64,000 nt of DNA. Origin: Mycobacterium sp. 852014-52450_SCH5900713 (GTDB taxonomy: Bacteria; Actinomycetota; Actinomycetes; Mycobacteriales; Mycobacteriaceae). Made by a program: the position numbers and the translations under genes. Below the pieces are notes generated by a model. The model was not told the DNA's origin, searched no databases, and saw only the letters and a list, made by a program, of their open reading frames with translations. Numbering within the stretch: position 1 is the first letter of the stretch; each line of letters begins with the position of its first letter. Location of the stretch: the NCBI RefSeq assembly GCF_001667075.1, contig NZ_LZIL01000011.1, forward strand, positions 62,001 to 126,000, given 5' to 3'. This document shows positions 8,232-17,138 of the stretch, piece after piece.

Positions 8232-9209
8232 GTGCAGCGGTGGCGCGGCCAAGACGAGATTCCCACGGACTGGGGCAGATGCGTGCTCACCATCGGCGTG
8301 TTCGATGGCGTGCACCGGGGCCACGCGGAGATAATCGCGCATGCCGTCAAGGCCGGGCGCGCCCGCAACGTGCCGACCGTGCTGATGACGTTCGATCCGC
8401 ACCCGATGGAAGTCGTCTACCCGGGCAGCCATCCCGCGCAGCTGACGACGCTGACGCGCCGCGCCGAACTCGTCGAGGAGCTGGGCATCGACGTCTTCCT
8501 GGTGATGCCGTTCACCAGCGACTTCATGAAACTCACGCCGGAGCGCTACGTCCATGAGCTCCTGGTGGAACACCTGCACGTGGTCGAGGTCGTGGTGGGG
8601 GAGAACTTCACCTTCGGCAAGAAGGCGGCCGGCAACGTCGAGACCCTGCGGCGCGCTGGCGAGCGATTCGGCTTCGCGGTCGAGTCGATGTCGCTGCTCA
8701 GCGAGCACCTGAGTAACGAGACCGTGACGTATTCGTCGACGTATATCCGGTCCTGCGTGGACGCCGGTGACGTGCTGGCGGCCATGGAGGCGCTGGGCCG
8801 TCCGCACCGCGTGGAGGGCGTCGTCGTCCGGGGCGAGGGGCGGGGCATGGAGCTGGGTTTCCCGACCGCCAACGTGGCGCCGCCGATGTATTCGGCGATC
8901 CCGGCCGACGGCGTGTATGCCGCCTGGTTCACCCTGCTCGGGCACGGACCGGTGACCGGCACCGTCGTCCCGGGCGAGCGCTACCAGGCCGCGGTGTCGG
9001 TGGGCACCAACCCGACCTTCTCCGGACGCACGCGCACCGTCGAGGCCTTCGTCCTGGACACCACCGCCGACCTCTACGGCCAGTACGTGGCGCTGGACTT
9101 CGTCGCCCGCATCCGCGGTCAGCGCAGGTTCGACTCGGTGAAGGAGCTGATCGACGCGATGGGCAACGACACCGACCGGGCGCGCACGATGCTCTCGGCG
9201 CAGGACTGA
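8232..9209 (+). CDS. ribF: Bifunctional riboflavin kinase / FMN adenylyltransferase RibF
   Basis: The enzyme makes FMN and then FAD from riboflavin. From the GTG at 8232 it has 325 residues, near the usual 331 in mycobacteria; an alternative in-frame GTG at 8163 would add 23. The N-terminal FAD synthetase domain shows LTIGVFDGVHRGH, MTFDPHPMEVVYPG and the SSTYIRSCVDAGD segment. The C-terminal riboflavin kinase domain shows ELGFPTANVAPP, DGVYAAW and SVGTNPTFSG. The two parts are fused as in most bacteria. The start is uncertain because no clear ribosome-binding site precedes either GTG. Confidence 0.95.
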   Translation: MQRWRGQDEIPTDWGRCVLTIGVFDGVHRGHAEIIAHAVKAGRARNVPTVLMTFDPHPMEVVYPGSHPAQLTTLTRRAELVEELGIDVFLVMPFTSDFMKLTPERYVHELLVEHLHVVEVVVGENFTFGKKAAGNVETLRRAGERFGFAVESMSLLSEHLSNETVTYSSTYIRSCVDAGDVLAAMEALGRPHRVEGVVVRGEGRGMELGFPTANVAPPMYSAIPADGVYAAWFTLLGHGPVTGTVVPGERYQAAVSVGTNPTFSGRTRTVEAFVLDTTADLYGQYVALDFVARIRGQRRFDSVKELIDAMGNDTDRARTMLSAQD

Positions 9210-9221
9210 ACCGCCGCAGCT

Positions 9222-9707
9222 TCAGGAAGCAACCAGGTCGTCGATCTGGTTGATCGCCGACGTGGAGCCCTCGACGACGCCCATGTCCAGCACTCGCTGA
9301 AGATCCTCGGCGGATCCGAAGGTGCACACGTAGATCGCGCGCGTGCCGCCGCCGTGCTCGGTGAAGGTGTAGGTGTTCTCCGCGACCGGCATGTCGGGGT
9401 TCGGGTTGAAGTCCAGGTCGGCAAACCCGTCGAGAAAAGAGAAGCTGTTCGGCTCGTCGACGGCGGTGATCTCCCAGTAGCCGGCGTACTTCTCGCCGTC
9501 CGGACCCGTCATGAAGTAGGTCGTGCGGCTTCCCGGCGTGAGGCTGTGGCTCACCACGGTCGCCGGATGCGACGGTGGTCCCCACACCTTCTCCAGCTGA
9601 CGCGGATCGGCGTAGATCTGCCAGATGCGCCGCACCGGGGCGGCGAAGTCGGCGGTGATGGTCAGGGTCAGGGCGTCCGGGTCATGCTTGACGTCGGTCA
9701 CGGGCAT
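9222..9707 (-). CDS. SRPBCC/AHSA1-family protein
   Basis: A 161-residue START-like protein of the AHSA1 (Hsp90 ATPase activator homologue) group. It has ITADFAAPVRRIWQIYADPRQLEKVWGPPSHPATV near the N-terminus and a YWEITAVDEPNSFSF strand. This fold binds hydrophobic ligands; the ligand is unknown. It lies 3 bases after the ArsR-type regulator gene on the same strand, the common ArsR-AHSA1 pairing, so the two are cotranscribed and likely share the operator at 10061. It converges with ribF 12 bases away. Confidence 0.88.
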   Translation of the reverse strand: MPVTDVKHDPDALTLTITADFAAPVRRIWQIYADPRQLEKVWGPPSHPATVVSHSLTPGSRTTYFMTGPDGEKYAGYWEITAVDEPNSFSFLDGFADLDFNPNPDMPVAENTYTFTEHGGGTRAIYVCTFGSAEDLQRVLDMGVVEGSTSAINQIDDLVAS

Positions 9708-9710
9708 GGG

Positions 9711-10052
9711 TCAGTCCTCCTTGGTTGGGTCGGTCGAGATGAGTTCGTCGATGCGGCCGATGCGGCCCCGCCAGAGGAGCTCCAGCTCGGTGAGCATGCC
9801 GGCGACCGACCGCACCGCCGCCACGTCACCGCTGGCCAACTGCTCGCGACCGCGTCGGCGTTTGGTGATCAGGCCGGCCTTCTCCAGCACGACCACGTGC
9901 TTCTGCACGGCCGCAAAGCTCATGTCGTATTTCAGGGCGAGCGAGGAAACCGAGTGTTCCCCGGCCAGCGTCCGGCGCATGATGTCGCGCCGGGTCCGGT
10001 CGGCGAGCGCGTGAAAGAGGGCGTCCACCCGATCCTCTTCGTCTACGGCCAC
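9711..10052 (-). CDS. ArsR/SmtB-type winged-helix regulator
   Basis: This 113-residue protein has a winged helix with LFHALADRTRRDIMRRTLAGEHSVSSLALKYDMSFAAVQKHVVVLEKAGLI. It lacks the cysteine/histidine metal sites of true SmtB/ArsR sensors, which fits the AHSA1-linked branch that does not sense metals. It heads a two-gene operon with the AHSA1 protein. A perfect inverted repeat starts 9 bases before its start codon, so autorepression is very likely. I do not recall this pair at the H37Rv position between ribF and rpsO, so it may be an insertion relative to that genome. Confidence 0.9.
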   Translation of the reverse strand: MAVDEEDRVDALFHALADRTRRDIMRRTLAGEHSVSSLALKYDMSFAAVQKHVVVLEKAGLITKRRRGREQLASGDVAAVRSVAGMLTELELLWRGRIGRIDELISTDPTKED

Positions 10053-10060
10053 CCGCCAAA

Positions 10061-10082
10061 CCTACAACCAAATGGTTGTAGG
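10061..10082. promoter_or_regulatory. Perfect palindromic operator of the ArsR/AHSA1 operon
   Basis: CCTACAACCA (10061-10070) and TGGTTGTAGG (10073-10082) are exact reverse complements separated by AA. The site overlaps the probable promoter of the ArsR-type gene. The ACAACC/GGTTGT core resembles operators of AHSA1-linked ArsR regulators as I remember them. Confidence 0.82.
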
Positions 10083-10219
10083 TTGTCAAGGGCTGACTGC
10101 TGGCCTGCGATTTCGGCGGACATCGCAGCCGCTGATAGACTCGCCCCCCACGGCGTGTGCTGCAGTCCGCGGCGGCCACGTACGAGATTTTTCGCGGTAC
10201 CGATTGATGGAGATGTTTC

Positions 10220-10489
10220 GTGGCGCTGACCGCCGAGCAGAAAAAAGAAATCCTGGGCACCTACGGCCTGCATGACACCGACACGGGTTCCCCCGAGGCG
10301 CAGGTCGCGCTGCTGACCAAGCGGATCGCCGACCTGACCGAGCACCTGAAGGTCCACAAGCACGATCACCACTCCCGGCGAGGCCTGCTCCTGCTGGTCG
10401 GGCGGCGTCGCAGGCTGCTCAAGTACGTCGCCCAGATCGACGTCGCGCGGTACCGCTCGCTGGTCGAGCGCCTCGGTCTGCGCCGCTGA
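10220..10489 (+). CDS. rpsO: 30S ribosomal protein S15
   Basis: The 89-residue S15 starts at the GTG at 10220. It shows the diagnostic [51 protein letters not shown]15 binds 16S rRNA early in assembly of the 30S platform. Its position upstream of gpsI, with a structured spacer, is the standard rpsO-pnp arrangement. It is divergent from the ArsR-type gene. Confidence 0.98.
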   Translation: MALTAEQKKEILGTYGLHDTDTGSPEAQVALLTKRIADLTEHLKVHKHDHHSRRGLLLLVGRRRRLLKYVAQIDVARYRSLVERLGLRR

Positions 10490-10800
10490 CCCGGGCCTGC
10501 TTTCGGGCCAAGTCCGCCCGTGTAGAGTGGGAGCGTTCTGGGCCGGGTTCGGCCCGAGCGAACGGTGCGGCCACGCAGATCCGCGTGCGCCGTTCCAGCG
10601 CGTCATGACGGGAGCAGCCCAGTCTGTATCGGGCGGTCTTCGGTAGTGGCTGCCGGGCTTCTCTGGATCTGGGGCAGGTCGGCCGCTTCGATCGATGGCC
10701 GTAGCCGTATTCAGACTTTTCCTCTCGTAGGAAGCTCTCGGGTTACTCGCGCGTGACGACGCGAAATAGCTAAATACCCAGAGAGGCCGTACGGACACCT
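10490..10800 (+). other. Structured rpsO-gpsI intergenic region / gpsI 5' leader
   Basis: These 311 bases hold no credible gene. A TAGAGT hexamer at 10523-10528 is a possible -10. Downstream lie two hairpins. The first (10540-10555) has stem GGGCCG/CGGCCC with a GGTT loop. The second (10560-10595) has outer arms GAACGG/CCGTTC and an inner ACGC/GCGT stem with a bulge. A purine-rich CCCAGAGAGG precedes the gpsI ATG. In other bacteria the rpsO-pnp spacer is an RNase III/PNPase autoregulation site; a similar role here is inferred. Confidence 0.55.
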
Positions 10801-13065
10801 ATGTCTGTCGCTGAAATTGAAGAAGGCGTGTTCGAGTCGACCGCCGTTATCGACAACGGGAGCTTCGGCACCCGCACCATCCGTTTTGAGACCGGCCGGC
10901 TGGCCCAGCAGGCCGCCGGCGCCGTCGTCGCCTACCTCGACGACGAGAACATGCTGTTGTCGGCGACCACCGCCAGCAAGAGCCCGAAGGAGCACTTCGA
11001 CTTCTTCCCGCTGACCATCGACGTCGAGGAGCGGATGTATGCCGCCGGGCGGATCCCCGGCTCGTTCTTCCGCCGCGAGGGTCGGCCCTCCACCGACGCG
11101 ATCCTGACCTGCCGCCTCATCGACCGGCCGCTGCGCCCGTCGTTCGTCTCCGGACTGCGCAACGAGATCCAGGTCGTCGTGACGATCATGAGCCTGGACC
11201 CCAACGATCTGTACGACGTGGTGGCGATCAACGCCGCCTCGGCCTCCACCCAGATCTCCGGCCTGCCGTTCTCCGGTCCGGTCGGCGGTGTGCGCGTCGC
11301 CCTGATCGACGGCACCTGGGTCGCCTTCCCCACCGTCGAGCAGCTCGAGCGGGCGGTGTTCGACATGGTGGTGGCGGGCCGCAAGGTCGACGGTGACGTC
11401 GCCATCATGATGGTCGAGGCCGAGGCCACCGAGAAGGTCATCGAGCTCGTCGAGGGCGGCGCCCAGGCGCCGACGGAAACCGTGGTGGCCGAAGGCCTGG
11501 AGGCGGCCAAGCCGTTCATCGCCGTGCTGTGCACCGCGCAGGAGGAGCTGGCCGGAGCGGCGGCCAAGCCGACCGCCGAGTACCCGGTCTTCCCCGAGTA
11601 CGGCGAGGACGTCTACTACTCGGTCGCCTCGGTGGCGACCGACGAGCTGGCCAAGGCGCTGACCATCGGCGGCAAGGCCGAGCGCGACCAGCGCACCGAC
11701 GAGCTGAAGGCCGAGGTGCTGACGCGGCTCACGGGGGACTCGGGGACGTACGAGGGCCGGGAGAAGGAGGTCGGCGCCGCGTTCCGCTCGCTGACCAAGA
11801 AGCTGGTCCGGCAGCGCATCCTGACCGACCACTTCCGCATCGACGGCCGGGGCATCACCGACATCCGCGCGCTGTCGGCCGAGGTCGCCGTGGTGCCGCG
11901 GGCGCACGGCAGTGCGCTGTTCGAGCGCGGCGAAACCCAGATCCTGGGTGTGACCACGCTGGACATGGTCAAGATGGCCCAGCAGATCGACTCGCTGGGA
12001 CCGGAAACCTCCAAGCGCTACATGCATCACTACAACTTCCCGCCGTTCTCCACCGGAGAGACCGGCCGGGTCGGTTCGCCCAAGCGGCGTGAGATCGGGC
12101 ACGGCGCGCTCGCCGAGCGGGCCTTGATGCCGGTGCTGCCCAGTGTCGAGGAATTCCCGTACGCGATCCGTCAGGTCTCCGAGGCGCTGAGCTCCAACGG
12201 CTCGACCTCGATGGGATCGGTGTGTGCGTCCACGCTGTCGTTGCTGAACGCCGGCGTGCCGCTCAAGGCTCCGGTCGCGGGCATCGCGATGGGCCTGGTC
12301 TCCGACGACGTCGAGGTCGACGGCAAGACCGAGCGCCGATTCGTGACCCTGACCGACATCCTGGGCGCCGAGGACGCGTTCGGCGACATGGACTTCAAGT
12401 GCGCCGGCACCAAGGACATCGTCACCGCGCTGCAGCTGGACACCAAGCTCGACGGCATCCCGTCGCAGGTGCTCGCGGGGGCTCTCGCCCAGGCCAAGGA
12501 CGCCCGGCTGACCATCCTCGAGGTCATGGCCGAGGCCATCGACGCGCCCGACGAGATGAGCCCCTACGCGCCGCGGGTCACCACCATCAAGGTCCCGGTG
12601 GACAAGATCGGCGAGGTCATCGGGCCCAAGGGCAAGGTCATCAACGCCATCACCGAGGAGACCGGCGCGCAGATCTCCATCGAGGACGACGGCACGGTGT
12701 TCGTCGGCGCCACCGACGGGCCCTCGGCGCAGGCCGCGATCGACCGGATCAACGCCATCGCCAACCCGCAGCTGCCGACCGTGGGCGAGCGGTTCCTCGG
12801 AACCGTGGTCAAGACAACCGATTTCGGCGCGTTCGTGTCGCTGCTGCCGGGACGCGACGGTCTGGTCCACATCTCCAAGCTGGGCCGGGGCAAGCGCATC
12901 GCCAAGGTCGAGGACGTGGTGAACGTCGGCGACAAGCTGCGGGTCGAGATCGCCGACATCGACAAGCGCGGCAAGATCTCCCTCGTCTTGGTCGAGGAGG
13001 ACAGCGCTGCCCCAGCCGATGCTCCGGTGGCCGCGCCTGCCGATGCCGCGACCGCCAGCAACTGA
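10801..13065 (+). CDS. gpsI: Polynucleotide phosphorylase (guanosine pentaphosphate synthetase I)
   Basis: The 754-residue PNPase degrades RNA 3'-to-5' with phosphate and can polymerise NDPs. It contains two RNase PH cores (about residues 15-240 and 340-570) joined by a helical linker. A KH domain follows ([29 protein letters not shown]) and then an S1 domain ([32 protein letters not shown]). The [14 protein letters not shown] and [20 protein letters not shown] segments are typical of the second, catalytic core. The ATG at 10801 follows a structured leader. A long antisense open frame over this gene is a codon-bias shadow. Confidence 0.98.
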   Translation: MSVAEIEEGVFESTAVIDNGSFGTRTIRFETGRLAQQAAGAVVAYLDDENMLLSATTASKSPKEHFDFFPLTIDVEERMYAAGRIPGSFFRREGRPSTDAILTCRLIDRPLRPSFVSGLRNEIQVVVTIMSLDPNDLYDVVAINAASASTQISGLPFSGPVGGVRVALIDGTWVAFPTVEQLERAVFDMVVAGRKVDGDVAIMMVEAEATEKVIELVEGGAQAPTETVVAEGLEAAKPFIAVLCTAQEELAGAAAKPTAEYPVFPEYGEDVYYSVASVATDELAKALTIGGKAERDQRTDELKAEVLTRLTGDSGTYEGREKEVGAAFRSLTKKLVRQRILTDHFRIDGRGITDIRALSAEVAVVPRAHGSALFERGETQILGVTTLDMVKMAQQIDSLGPETSKRYMHHYNFPPFSTGETGRVGSPKRREIGHGALAERALMPVLPSVEEFPYAIRQVSEALSSNGSTSMGSVCASTLSLLNAGVPLKAPVAGIAMGLVSDDVEVDGKTERRFVTLTDILGAEDAFGDMDFKCAGTKDIVTALQLDTKLDGIPSQVLAGALAQAKDARLTILEVMAEAIDAPDEMSPYAPRVTTIKVPVDKIGEVIGPKGKVINAITEETGAQISIEDDGTVFVGATDGPSAQAAIDRINAIANPQLPTVGERFLGTVVKTTDFGAFVSLLPGRDGLVHISKLGRGKRIAKVEDVVNVGDKLRVEIADIDKRGKISLVLVEEDSAAPADAPVAAPADAATASN

Positions 13066-14425
13066 CCTACCCCGGCCGCGCCCGACTCGTGCGGGCGCCC
13101 TGCGCCGGGGTAAGCAGATCGCCGAGGCGGAGCCGGACCGCCAATCCGCACTGCGCCGCAGCACGCTTCCGGGCGGTCTGCGGGTAGTCACCGAGTACCT
13201 GCCGTCGGTGCGTTCGGCTTCGGTCGGGGTCTGGGTCGGCGTCGGATCGCGCGACGAGGGCGCCACCGTGGCGGGGGCGGCGCACTTCCTCGAGCATCTG
13301 TTGTTCAAGTCGACCCCCACCCGGAGCGCCGTGGACATCGCGCAGGCGATGGACGCGGTCGGCGGGGAGCTGAACGCATTCACCGCCAAGGAGCACACCT
13401 GCTACTACGCGCACGTGCTGGACAGCGACCTGGAGCTGGCCGTCGACCTGGTGGCCGATGTGGTGCTCAACGGCCGCTGCGCGACCGAAGACGTCGAGCT
13501 GGAACGCGACGTGGTGCTCGAAGAGATCGCGATGCGCGACGACGATCCCGAGGACGCGCTGGGGGACATGTTCCTGGGCGCGATGTTCGGTGACCACCCG
13601 GTCGGCCGGCCGGTGATCGGCACCGCGCAGTCGGTGTCGTCGATGACCCGGACCCAGCTGCACTCCTTTCATGTCCGGCGCTACACCCCGGAACGCATGG
13701 TGGTCGCCGTGGCCGGCAATGTCGACCACGACGAGGTGGTGGCGCTGGTGCGTGAGCACTTCGGGCCGCACCTGGTGCGCGGGCGCCGGCCCATCGCCCC
13801 GCGCAAGGGCGCCGGACGGGTGACCGGCCGGCCCGGCTTGATGCTGGGCAATCGGGACGCCGAGCAGACCCACGTCTCGCTGGGCGTACGCACCCCGGGA
13901 CGTAGCTGGCCCCATCGCTGGGCGCTGTCGGTGCTGCATACCGCGCTTGGTGGGGGGCTGAGTTCCCGCCTGTTTCAAGAGGTTCGCGAGTTGCGCGGGC
14001 TGGCCTACTCGGTCTACTCGACGGTGGACATCTTTGCCGACAGCGGCGCGCTGTCCGTCTATGCCGCCTGCCAGCCCGAGCGGTTCGCCGAGGTGATGCA
14101 GGTGACCAACGAGGTCCTCGAGTCGGTGGCCCACGACGGCATCACCGAGGCCGAGTGCCGCATCGCCAAGGGGTCGTTGCGCGGCGGCCTCGTCCTCGGC
14201 CTGGAGGATTCCAGCTCCCGGATGAGCCGGCTGGGCCGCAACGAGCTGAACTATGGCCACCACCGCAGCATCGAGCACACCCTGCGCAAGATCGACCAAG
14301 TGAGCGTCGAGGAGGTCAACGCGGTTGCCCACCGGCTGCTGAGCCAGCCCTACGGGGCCGCCGTCCTGGGTCCGTATGCCTCCAAACGGTCACTGCCCCA
14401 ACAACTTCGGGCGATGGTAAATTAG
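13043..14425 (+). CDS. pepR: M16-family zinc protease PepR
   Basis: A 460-residue processing-peptidase-like protein. The inverted zinc motif HFLEH is at residues 81-85 and the downstream Glu lies in [23 protein letters not shown] second M16 domain carries [24 protein letters not shown] chose the ATG at 13043 (MPRPP...), which overlaps gpsI by 23 bases, because no ATG, GTG or TTG occurs in frame between the gpsI stop and the conserved [13 protein letters not shown]. An ATG at 13019 is also possible. The N-terminal tail is longer than I recall for H37Rv. Confidence 0.93.
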   Translation: MPRPPATDLPRPRPTRAGALRRGKQIAEAEPDRQSALRRSTLPGGLRVVTEYLPSVRSASVGVWVGVGSRDEGATVAGAAHFLEHLLFKSTPTRSAVDIAQAMDAVGGELNAFTAKEHTCYYAHVLDSDLELAVDLVADVVLNGRCATEDVELERDVVLEEIAMRDDDPEDALGDMFLGAMFGDHPVGRPVIGTAQSVSSMTRTQLHSFHVRRYTPERMVVAVAGNVDHDEVVALVREHFGPHLVRGRRPIAPRKGAGRVTGRPGLMLGNRDAEQTHVSLGVRTPGRSWPHRWALSVLHTALGGGLSSRLFQEVRELRGLAYSVYSTVDIFADSGALSVYAACQPERFAEVMQVTNEVLESVAHDGITEAECRIAKGSLRGGLVLGLEDSSSRMSRLGRNELNYGHHRSIEHTLRKIDQVSVEEVNAVAHRLLSQPYGAAVLGPYASKRSLPQQLRAMVN

Positions 14426-14429
14426 CCCC

Positions 14430-15455
14430 GTGGTACTGGGCTTTTGGGACATCATGGTGCCCATCGTGGGTGCGCCGATGGCCGGCGGACCGGGCACGCC
14501 CGAGCTGGCCGCGGCGGTGTCCAACGCGGGTGGGCTCGGCTTCGTCCCCGGCGGCCACCGGAGTGCGGAGCGCTTCGCCGAGGACATCGCGGCCGCGCGC
14601 AAGGCCACCACCGGGCCGCTGGGCGTCAACCTGTTCGTTCCGCAACCCAGCGTCGCCGACTGGATGGCGCTGGACTACTACGCCGAAGAACTCGAGGAGA
14701 TCGCCGACTACTACCAGGTCGAGGTCGGCCACCCGCATTACGGTGACGACGACGACTGGGAGCGCAAGCTCGAAGTGGTCGCCGACGTGCGGCCCGAGCT
14801 CGTGTCGTTCACCTTCGGAGTCCCGCCGCCCGACGTCATCCGGCGGCTGGGGGCGCTGGGCCTGCTGGTGATGGTCACGGTGACGTCGGCGTACGAGGCC
14901 GGGATTGCCGTCGCCGCGGGCGCGGACAGTCTCATCGTGCAGGGGCCCGACGCGGGCGGGCACCGGGGCACCTTCGCGCCCGACATGGAGCCCGGTAACG
15001 AATCGCTGCACCACCTGATCGATCGCATCCGGCACGCGCATGAGGTGCCCGTCGTCGCCGCGGGCGGACTGGGCACCGCTCGGGACGTCGCCGCCGTGTT
15101 GCACCGCGGCGCGGTGGCCGCCCAGATCGGCACCGCGCTGCTGCTCAGCGACGAAGCGGGCACCAGCACCGCGCACCGCACCGCCCTGAAGAATCCGGTC
15201 TTCGGCACCACCGTTGTCACCCGCGCCTTCTCGGGCCGGTACGCGCGCGGCCTGGAGAACAACTTCACCCGCCTGCTCGACAACGTCGCGCCGCTGGGCT
15301 ACCCGGAGGTCAACCAGATGACCTCCCCGATCCGCGAGGCGGCGGCCGCCATGGAGGACCCGAACGGGATACCGCTTTGGGCCGGAACGTCGTTCAAGGA
15401 GGCCCAGCCGGGGCCGGCGGCCGACATCATCGCTGGCCTGGTGGAAGCCGACTAG
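14430..15455 (+). CDS. Nitronate monooxygenase / 2-nitropropane dioxygenase family, Rv2781c-like
   Basis: A 341-residue FMN-binding TIM barrel starting at the GTG at 14430, 4 bases after pepR. Seen: VPIVGAPMAGGPGTPELAAAVSNAGGLGFVPGG at the N-terminus, the phosphate-binding ADSLIVQGPDAGGHRG and PVVAAGGLGTARDVAAVLHRGAVAAQIGTALLL. Family members oxidise alkyl nitronates or propionate-3-nitronate, a detoxification role. It ends with a 4-base tail-to-tail overlap with ald. Confidence 0.9.
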   Translation: MVLGFWDIMVPIVGAPMAGGPGTPELAAAVSNAGGLGFVPGGHRSAERFAEDIAAARKATTGPLGVNLFVPQPSVADWMALDYYAEELEEIADYYQVEVGHPHYGDDDDWERKLEVVADVRPELVSFTFGVPPPDVIRRLGALGLLVMVTVTSAYEAGIAVAAGADSLIVQGPDAGGHRGTFAPDMEPGNESLHHLIDRIRHAHEVPVVAAGGLGTARDVAAVLHRGAVAAQIGTALLLSDEAGTSTAHRTALKNPVFGTTVVTRAFSGRYARGLENNFTRLLDNVAPLGYPEVNQMTSPIREAAAAMEDPNGIPLWAGTSFKEAQPGPAADIIAGLVEAD

Positions 15456-16567
15456 GCCAGGACGCTCGCCGGATCGGTGAACGGCAGCCCCAAGTCGGTG
15501 GCCACCCGTTCGGACAGCAGCCCGCCGTTGTGCGTCGAAAGTCCCTTCGCCAGAGCGGGATCCGACCGACACGCCGCCTGCCAACCGCGGTCGGCCAGTT
15601 CGAGCACGTACGGCATCGTCGCGTTGGTCAGCGCCACGGTGGACGTCTTGGGCACCGCGCTGGGCATGTTCGCCACGCAGTAGAACTGCGTGTCGTGAAC
15701 GGCGAACGTCGGGTCGTCGTGCGTGGTCGGCCGGGAATCCGCGAAGCATCCGCCCTGGTCAATGGAGATGTCCACCAGCACTGCACCCGGCTTCATCTGC
15801 GCGACAAGCGAATTCGAAACCAGTTCCGGGGCCTTGGCGCCCGGCAGCAGGACCGCCCCGATCAGCAGGTCGGCCCGCGTGATCGTGCCCTCCAGCTCGT
15901 ACGTCGACGAGTAACGCGTGCGGACCTGTCCACCGAACTCCGCGTCAAGCAGTCGGAGCTTGCCGATGTTGAGGTCGAGCACCGTCACGCTCGCGCCCAT
16001 GCCGTTGGCGACCCGGGCGGCGTTGTAACCGGCCGTGCCGGCACCGATCACCACGACGTCGGCGGGTTTGACGCCCGGGACCCCACCCATCAGCACACCG
16101 CGCCCGCCGTGGGACCGCATCAGGTGATAGGAGCCGACCTGCGCCGAGAGCCGACCGGCGACCTCGCTCATCGGGGCCAACAACGGAAGGCTGCCGTCGG
16201 CGGCCTGCACAGTTTCATAGGCGATTGACGTTGTGCGGGAAGCCAATAACGCATCGGTGCAGGAGCGGGAGGCGGCCAAGTGCAGATAGGTGAACAGCAC
16301 CTGATGCTGCCGCAACAGGCCGTATTCGGCCGGAATCGGCTCCTTCACCTTGAGCAGCAGGGCGGCGTCGGCCCACACCTGTTCGGCCGAATCGGCCAGT
16401 TGGGCCCCCGCCGCCTTGAACTCCTCGTCGGGAATCGACGACCCCTCCCCGGCGCCGGCCTGGACGAGCACCTCGTGGCCGCGGCGGGTCAGTTCGGCGA
16501 CGCCCGCGGGCGTGATTGCCACCCTGAACTCGTTGGCCTTGGTCTCGGTCGGTACGCCGACTCGCAT
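15452..16567 (-). CDS. ald: L-alanine dehydrogenase
   Basis: The 371-residue enzyme interconverts L-alanine and pyruvate/ammonia with NAD; the mycobacterial enzyme also reduces glyoxylate. Residues Arg15, Lys75 and His96, known active-site residues of the mycobacterial enzyme, are all in place (FRVA, VKEP, YLHLAAS). The Rossmann motif is VVVIGAGTAGYNAARVANGMGA and the catalytic Asp lies in DISIDQGG. The reading frame is intact. In H37Rv the divergent neighbour is the Lrp/AsnC regulator Rv2779c (AldR); here the divergent gene is an SRPBCC protein. Confidence 0.97.
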   Translation of the reverse strand: MRVGVPTETKANEFRVAITPAGVAELTRRGHEVLVQAGAGEGSSIPDEEFKAAGAQLADSAEQVWADAALLLKVKEPIPAEYGLLRQHQVLFTYLHLAASRSCTDALLASRTTSIAYETVQAADGSLPLLAPMSEVAGRLSAQVGSYHLMRSHGGRGVLMGGVPGVKPADVVVIGAGTAGYNAARVANGMGASVTVLDLNIGKLRLLDAEFGGQVRTRYSSTYELEGTITRADLLIGAVLLPGAKAPELVSNSLVAQMKPGAVLVDISIDQGGCFADSRPTTHDDPTFAVHDTQFYCVANMPSAVPKTSTVALTNATMPYVLELADRGWQAACRSDPALAKGLSTHNGGLLSERVATDLGLPFTDPASVLA

Positions 16568-16667
16568 GGTTGCCCCTTGCTTTAAAAGGTTCGCCCTTCA
16601 GTGTGGAGAAAGTTCGGATGGGCCGCAATCGAGGTGAAACCGCGCGAGCGCTGGCTATGATCGGCCC

Positions 16668-17129
16668 ATGACTGACCCCTGCGTGTCGGATACCGTGCAG
16701 GTCGACGCCCGCCCGGACGTGGTGTACCGGCTCATCACCGACCTGCCCACGCTGGCCTCGTTCGCAGAGGAGGCGGTGGCGATGGAGTGGTGCAAGGGCG
16801 ATGCGGCGCGTCCCGGCGCGGTCTTCACCGGGCACAACGAAAGCAGCAAACGGCGCTGGAGCACAAAGTGCACGGTCACCGACGCGGAACCGGGCCGCCT
16901 CTTCGCGTTCGATGTGCGGCACTCCGTGCTTCCGATCGCGCGCTGGCAATACGACATCGTCGCGGCCGATGGTGGTTGCCGGGTCACCGAAAGCACCTGG
17001 GATCGCCGGCCCGGCTGGTTTCGCAAGATCGCCGGCGAGGCCACCGGTGTGCCAGATCGCGTGGCCGCCAACACCGAACACATCCGGCTCACCTTGCAGC
17101 GCCTCAAGCAGCGCGCCGAGTCCGAGTAG
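16668..17129 (+). CDS. SRPBCC (polyketide cyclase/START-like) protein, Rv2778c-like
   Basis: A 153-residue START-like protein with DTVQVDARPDVVYRLITDLPTLASFAEEAV at the N-terminus and strands RRWSTKCTVTDAEPGRLFAFDVRH. It ends in a long C-terminal helix, the helix-grip fold for hydrophobic ligands. The length matches the 156-residue Rv2778c that I recall at this place. It is followed after 9 bases by a flavin monooxygenase on the same strand, so the two are likely cotranscribed and may share a substrate. It is divergent from ald across 100 bases. Confidence 0.85.
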   Translation: MTDPCVSDTVQVDARPDVVYRLITDLPTLASFAEEAVAMEWCKGDAARPGAVFTGHNESSKRRWSTKCTVTDAEPGRLFAFDVRHSVLPIARWQYDIVAADGGCRVTESTWDRRPGWFRKIAGEATGVPDRVAANTEHIRLTLQRLKQRAESE

Positions 17130-17138
17130 CCGGCGACG

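Noticed and set aside
10711..13398. An 895-codon open frame on the minus strand over gpsI
   Set aside because: It mirrors gpsI codon bias in G+C-rich DNA, has His/Asp/Gly/Arg-rich low-complexity content and no recognisable domain. gpsI on the plus strand is certain.
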